This document shows positions 50,416-53,421 of a DNA stretch of 53,421 nucleotides, in pieces. The position numbers and the translations under genes are program-made. Every line of letters begins with the position of its first letter. Within the stretch, counting starts at the first letter, position 1. This DNA is from an uncultured Eubacterium sp. Its GTDB lineage: Bacteria; Bacillota; Clostridia; Lachnospirales; Lachnospiraceae. Below the pieces are notes generated by a model. The model worked only from the letters and a program-made list of their open reading frames with translations, searched no databases and was not told the origin of the DNA. The stretch is from the NCBI GenBank assembly GCA_910577225.1, contig CAJTMV010000029.1, forward strand, positions 1 to 53,421. The letters run 5' to 3'.

Positions 50416-51206
50416 ATGGTTCAGGAAAAAGGGAAATATACGGTCATCACCGGGGCAAGCTCAGGCATTGGGTATGAAACGGCAAAGGCATTTGCAGGGC
50501 GGGGAAAAATCTGGTCATAGTAGCAAGGCGCAAGGATAATCTGGAGATGCTGAAAAAGGAGATATTGGAAGAGCGCCCGGACGTGGATGTTGTTATCCGA
50601 AGTACGGATTTATCCGTGTCGGAAAACGTATACCAGCTTTATGAGGGCTTGAGGGACTATGAGATTGAGACATGGGTGAATAATGCGGGTTTTGGAAATT
50701 ATGACAGCGTGGCAGATCAGGACTTGGGAAAAATCGGGGTAATGCTGCATCTGAATATTGAGGCGCTGACAATATTATCCTCTCTGTTTGTCCGTGACTA
50801 TAAGGCGGTAGATGGGACACAGCTTATCAATGTATCATCATGCGGAGGCTATACCATTGTGCCTGCGGCTGTGACATACTGTGCGGCGAAGTTTTATGTC
50901 AGCACTTTCACGGAGGGGCTGGCGTGGGAAGTGAAAGAGGCTGGTGCAAAAATGAAAGCAAAAGTGCTGGCGCCTGCGGCGACAAAGACGGAGTTCGGAA
51001 TGGTGGCAAATAATGTCAGCGAATATGACTATGATAAATCTTTCGGAACATATCATACAGGCAGACAGATGGCCGGGTTCCTGCTTGAACTGTATGACAG
51101 CGAAAATGTGGTGGGAATGGTAGACAGGGAAAGTTTCAGTTTCCGGCTGGCCGAGCCATTGTTCCCATATGCGGGAAACTCATCACATAATCAGCAGCGT
51201 ATGTGA
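50416..51206 (+). pseudogene. Short-chain dehydrogenase/reductase, single frameshift
   Basis: The gene starts MVQEKGKYTVITGASSGIGY (NAD(P) motif TGASSGIG) and reads on to AFAGRGKIWS, where a stop appears. One base is missing in the CGGGGAAAAA run at about 50500; in the shifted frame it continues GKNLVIVARRKDNLEMLKKE. Then follow ETWVNNAGFGNYDSVADQ (NNAG), INVSSCGGY (catalytic Ser) and VTYCAAKFYVSTFTEGLAWE (YX3K). All catalytic residues remain. Total would be about 264 residues. Either a real pseudogene, slippage at the homopolymer, or a sequencing error. Confidence 0.85.
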
Positions 51207-51265
51207 GTGATACCGTGGTGTTTTGATTTTGGCTTCTGTGTAGATGGCATTTTCAGAGAATACTT

Positions 51266-51598
51266 TTATTGCTTCTGATATTCCTGATATGTCTTTCCCC
51301 ATTCACACAGCCCGCCTAAGACTGGTTTCAGGGTATTGCCTATTTCGCTTAATGAATATTCAACCCTCGGAGGGACTTCCGGGAAAACAGTTCTAAGGAT
51401 GATTCCCTGTTCCTCCAGTTCCCTGAGCTGTTCCGTCAGTGTCTTGGTGGTGATGCTGCCCAGGAACCGCTGCAGCTCATTGAAACGGATTGTGCCTTTG
51501 GAGAGATGCCACAATATTTTCAATTTCCATTTCCCGCTTAAGATATTCAGCCCAAGTTCAACCGGGCATTGTTCATCCACTGCCTGCACCTTTGCCAT
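51266..51598 (-). CDS. HxlR-family transcriptional regulator
   Basis: A 110-residue winged-helix protein: CPVELGLNILSGKWKLKILW, HLSKGTIRFNELQRFLGSIT, TKTLTEQLRELEEQGIILRT and VFPEVPPRVEYSLSEIGNTL are diagnostic of HxlR/YodB-type regulators, which respond to aldehydes, quinones or thiol stress, often through an N-terminal Cys (Cys11 here). It is divergent from the amidohydrolase gene, with a nested inverted repeat between them (51617-51659). Confidence 0.88.
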   Translation of the reverse strand: MAKVQAVDEQCPVELGLNILSGKWKLKILWHLSKGTIRFNELQRFLGSITTKTLTEQLRELEEQGIILRTVFPEVPPRVEYSLSEIGNTLKPVLGGLCEWGKTYQEYQKQ

Positions 51599-51616
51599 TA
51601 TGTATTACCCCTTTCC

Positions 51617-51659
51617 ACGCACGGTTTCAAAAAAGAAACCTTATTTCAAAAAAGTGCGT
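51617..51659. promoter_or_regulatory. Nested inverted repeats between hxlR and the amidohydrolase gene
   Basis: An inner repeat GGTTTC-AAAAAA-GAAACC (51623-51640) is nested near an outer pair ACGCAC (51617-51622) and GTGCGT (51654-51659). TTTCAAAAAA occurs twice (51625, 51645). It is a likely HxlR operator controlling both genes. Confidence 0.5.
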
Positions 51660-51723
51660 ACTTGATTTTAGCTTTCCTTAATGGTAACGTCAATATACCA
51701 AAATTGTCAAGGAGGTTCTGAAA

Positions 51724-52524
51724 ATGGTGATAGACAGCCACGAACATATCATGTTTCCCATAAAAACGCAGTTGGATAAAATGGATGCGGCGGGAGTGGA
51801 TAAGGCGGTATTATTCTGCACGGCACCGCACCCAGAGAAAGCGGGCACATTAAGCGAGCTGGAAGCGGAAATGGCAGCCCTGAATAAGATTTTAGCGGGT
51901 TCCAACACTAAAGAGGATAACATCAGCCGCCTGAAAAAGAATATTGCAGAAGTGGCAGAGGCAGTAAGGGCATATCCTGACCGCTTTTTAGGCTTCGGCG
52001 CTGTGCCTTTGGGAATGGAACTGGAAGAAACGGAAAAATGGATTGACACACAGATCACTTCCAATTCTCTGTATGGAATCGGAGAGTTTACACCCGGAAA
52101 CGAGCAGCAGATCAGGCAGTTGGATACTGTATTTCAGGCATTGATGGATACAAGGAGTTATCCGGTTTGGGTACATACTTTCCACCCGGTTACGATGGAG
52201 GGGATAAAACTTCTGATGTCCTTATGCGAAAAATATCCCGGTATTCCCGTTATTTTCGGGCATTTGGGCGGCTCTAACTGGATGGAGGTCATAAAATTTG
52301 CGGAAGAACATGAGAATATCTACTTAGACCTCTCAGCGGCATTTGCTTCCATTGCCACTAAAATGGCATTGACCGAGCTGCCGGAGAGATGCCTGTACAG
52401 TTCAGATGCCCCTTATGGGGAACCGTATCTATACAGGCAGCTTATTGAATTTGTCAGCCCGGACAAGAGGGCAGCGGAGATGGCATTAGGGGAGAACATA
52501 TCCCGGTTACTGGAATTACACTAA
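51724..52524 (+). CDS. Amidohydrolase-family (TIM-barrel) metal-dependent hydrolase
   Basis: A 266-residue amidohydrolase_2 protein. The first metal motif MVIDSHEHIMFP (HxH) is at the N-terminus; FLGFGAVPLGMELEETEKWI, PVWVHTFHPV (His), IPVIFGHLGGSNWMEVIKFA (GHLGG) and CLYSSDAPYGEPYLYRQLIE (SSDAPYG, metal Asp) complete the barrel. Family members hydrolyse or decarboxylate small carboxylates or lactones; the substrate is unknown. AAGGAGG precedes ATG 51724. Control by HxlR is likely. Confidence 0.85.
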   Translation: MVIDSHEHIMFPIKTQLDKMDAAGVDKAVLFCTAPHPEKAGTLSELEAEMAALNKILAGSNTKEDNISRLKKNIAEVAEAVRAYPDRFLGFGAVPLGMELEETEKWIDTQITSNSLYGIGEFTPGNEQQIRQLDTVFQALMDTRSYPVWVHTFHPVTMEGIKLLMSLCEKYPGIPVIFGHLGGSNWMEVIKFAEEHENIYLDLSAAFASIATKMALTELPERCLYSSDAPYGEPYLYRQLIEFVSPDKRAAEMALGENISRLLELH

Positions 52525-52535
52525 GGATAAAGAGG

Positions 52536-52557
52536 AAAGGGCTCATGGGCCCTTTTT
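52536..52557 (+). terminator. Intrinsic terminator of the amidohydrolase gene
   Basis: AAAGGGC (52536-52542) pairs with GCCCTTT (52549-52555) around a 6-nt loop, followed by more T. The 290 bp from here to 52846 contain no gene that I can support. Confidence 0.75.
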
Positions 52558-52846
52558 CCAATTCCGGCGGTCTGCTTTTTTCCGCAGGCAGAGCCGGGCG
52601 GCCTGATAACGGAAATCACTTGGAAAGCGGGGGAATAAGAGGTAATATGCTTACACGGCAGACTTTGCAGGGCAGCCGCCCCTTTTTGTGGGGATATTGA
52701 GAGCGACAGAGGGGATATTAAGGATAAAAAATCTCAATCCAGTTACGCTGTCAAATCGTCTATTCACGCTATCGGAGTTAAAAATATTCTTATTTTTCCG
52801 ATACACGAAGTAAAGCATTTTTAGGGACAAATGCTGAAAGAAGGAG

Positions 52847-53421
52847 GTGGAGGCAATCAAAATAGCGGTCTGTGATGATGAAAAAAATATAAGAGACTAC
52901 ATCTGCTCGCTTGTCCGGAAACAGGGAGTGGAGTGTGAGATTACGGAATATGCCACGGCGGAGGATTATCTTTTAGCGGGGGCTGAACATGACTTGCTGT
53001 TTCTTGATGTTGAGCTGAAAGGCCCGGATTCATCATTGGATGGCATGGAAATGGCAAAACGGATCAGGGGCATGGAAGATATCAGGCAGCCCATCATCAT
53101 ATTTGTCACGGGCTATGAAAAATATGTGTATGATGCCTTTGACGTGGGGGCTTTCCAGTACCTGCTGAAACCCATTGACGAAGGGCGGTTTGCCGAGATT
53201 TTCCAAAGGGCGGCGCAGCAGACCGGGCAGGGTAAAAGAGTGCTGATGATCCAGTATGGGAATACGGGAAAAACAATACCGTTAGGTGACATTTATTACA
53301 TGGAAAGCCAGAACCATAAGATAGCCGTCCATATGAAGGACGGGGTTTTGGAGTATTATGCAAAAATGAGCGATCTGGAAGAAGAACTGCAGGGGCAGTT
53401 CTGCCGTGTCCACAAAGGCTA
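52847..53421 (+). CDS. LytTR response regulator (AgrA/ComE type), cut by window end
   Basis: The frame is open to the last base. Receiver domain: IKIAVCDDEKNIRDYICSLV (acidic pair), LLFLDVELKG with the phospho-Asp, IIIFVTGYEKYVYDAFDVGA, then YLLKPIDEGRFAEIF (switch Thr and Lys). The LytTR DNA-binding domain begins IPLGDIYYMESQNHKIAVHM and continues LEEELQGQFCRVHKG. The only in-frame conventional start after the upstream TGA is GTG 52847, which overlaps an AAGGAGG. Such regulators work with a sensor histidine kinase in quorum or bacteriocin signalling; the kinase would lie to the right, outside the window. Confidence 0.85.
   Translation, partial: MEAIKIAVCDDEKNIRDYICSLVRKQGVECEITEYATAEDYLLAGAEHDLLFLDVELKGPDSSLDGMEMAKRIRGMEDIRQPIIIFVTGYEKYVYDAFDVGAFQYLLKPIDEGRFAEIFQRAAQQTGQGKRVLMIQYGNTGKTIPLGDIYYMESQNHKIAVHMKDGVLEYYAKMSDLEEELQGQFCRVHKG

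Overview
The window reads as a chromosomal segment of a low-to-mid GC Gram-positive anaerobe of the Clostridia, most likely a gut Lachnospiraceae. The support is the four-subunit 2-oxoacid:ferredoxin oxidoreductase, strong AGGAGG ribosome sites, Rpn-type nuclease remnants with EGREEGRKEG tails, PRD/PTS regulation, a GrdB-like protein and a LytTR regulator. The genus is an inference. No rRNA, tRNA or CRISPR array was seen.

Layout. (1) 1-4.1 kb: two decaying Rpn C-terminal fragments, a large secreted Ig-like surface protein, a strong terminator, then about 500 bp of purine-rich low-complexity DNA. (2) 4.1-8.2 kb: a POR-type operon (gamma, delta, alpha, beta) ending in a LysR regulator, behind a good sigma-A promoter. 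(3) 8.2-10.3 kb: a STM4015 (leucine-rich-repeat-like) and STM4014 (ATP-grasp) pair without the usual STM4011-4013 partners. (4) 10.3-11.1 kb: non-coding, with a perfect 20-bp hairpin. (5) 11.1-33.8 kb: a long, collinear surface-polysaccharide locus. It has an XRE regulator, three GT2 and four GT4 glycosyltransferases, a Wzm/Wzt-type ABC exporter with a carbohydrate-binding Wzt C-terminal domain, a radical SAM/SPASM enzyme, a methyltransferase with a 21-residue-repeat coiled coil, a YfhO/CsbB-like glycosylation pair, a second methyltransferase, and GDP-sugar genes (fcl, rmd, gmd) for GDP-L-fucose and GDP-D-rhamnose around an AraC regulator. Several junctions carry purine-rich tandem repeats (127 bp, 41 bp), and two proteins carry in-frame repeats (54 bp, 63 bp). 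(6) 33.8-38.9 kb: a scrap zone with a Fic-domain fragment, HicB with a broken hicA, small plasmid/ICE-like genes, a cluster of DnaA-box-like 9-mers, an IS4-like insertion sequence, a twice-frameshifted gene and a LysE exporter. (7) 39.1-48.3 kb: a catabolic operon with a MupG/DUF871 6-phospho-glycosidase, a PRD activator, lactose/cellobiose-family PTS IIA/IIB/IIC, a GrdB-like protein, a glycosylasparaginase, an M20 dipeptidase and CutC. Two nearly identical 19-bp operators sit at matching distances from the promoters of its two transcription units. (8) 48.3-53.4 kb: a truncated group II intron directly behind the operon terminator, a zinc-ribbon protein, a holin-like protein, a MerR regulator facing a frameshifted SDR gene, HxlR facing an amidohydrolase, and a LytTR response regulator running off the end.

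How the genes fit together. The polysaccharide locus looks like a Gram-positive counterpart of ABC-transporter-dependent O-antigen systems: GDP-deoxyhexose synthesis, GT4/GT2 chain assembly, a chain-end methyltransferase with a coiled coil that could act as a length ruler (as in WbdD), and an exporter whose nucleotide-binding subunit could read the modified chain end. The PTS operon looks like a route for a GlcNAc-containing glycoconjugate, plausibly N-glycan-core glycosyl-asparagine: phosphorylating uptake, 6-phospho-glycoside cleavage, release of Asn from GlcNAc-Asn and dipeptide hydrolysis. Both assignments are inferences from domain content and order.
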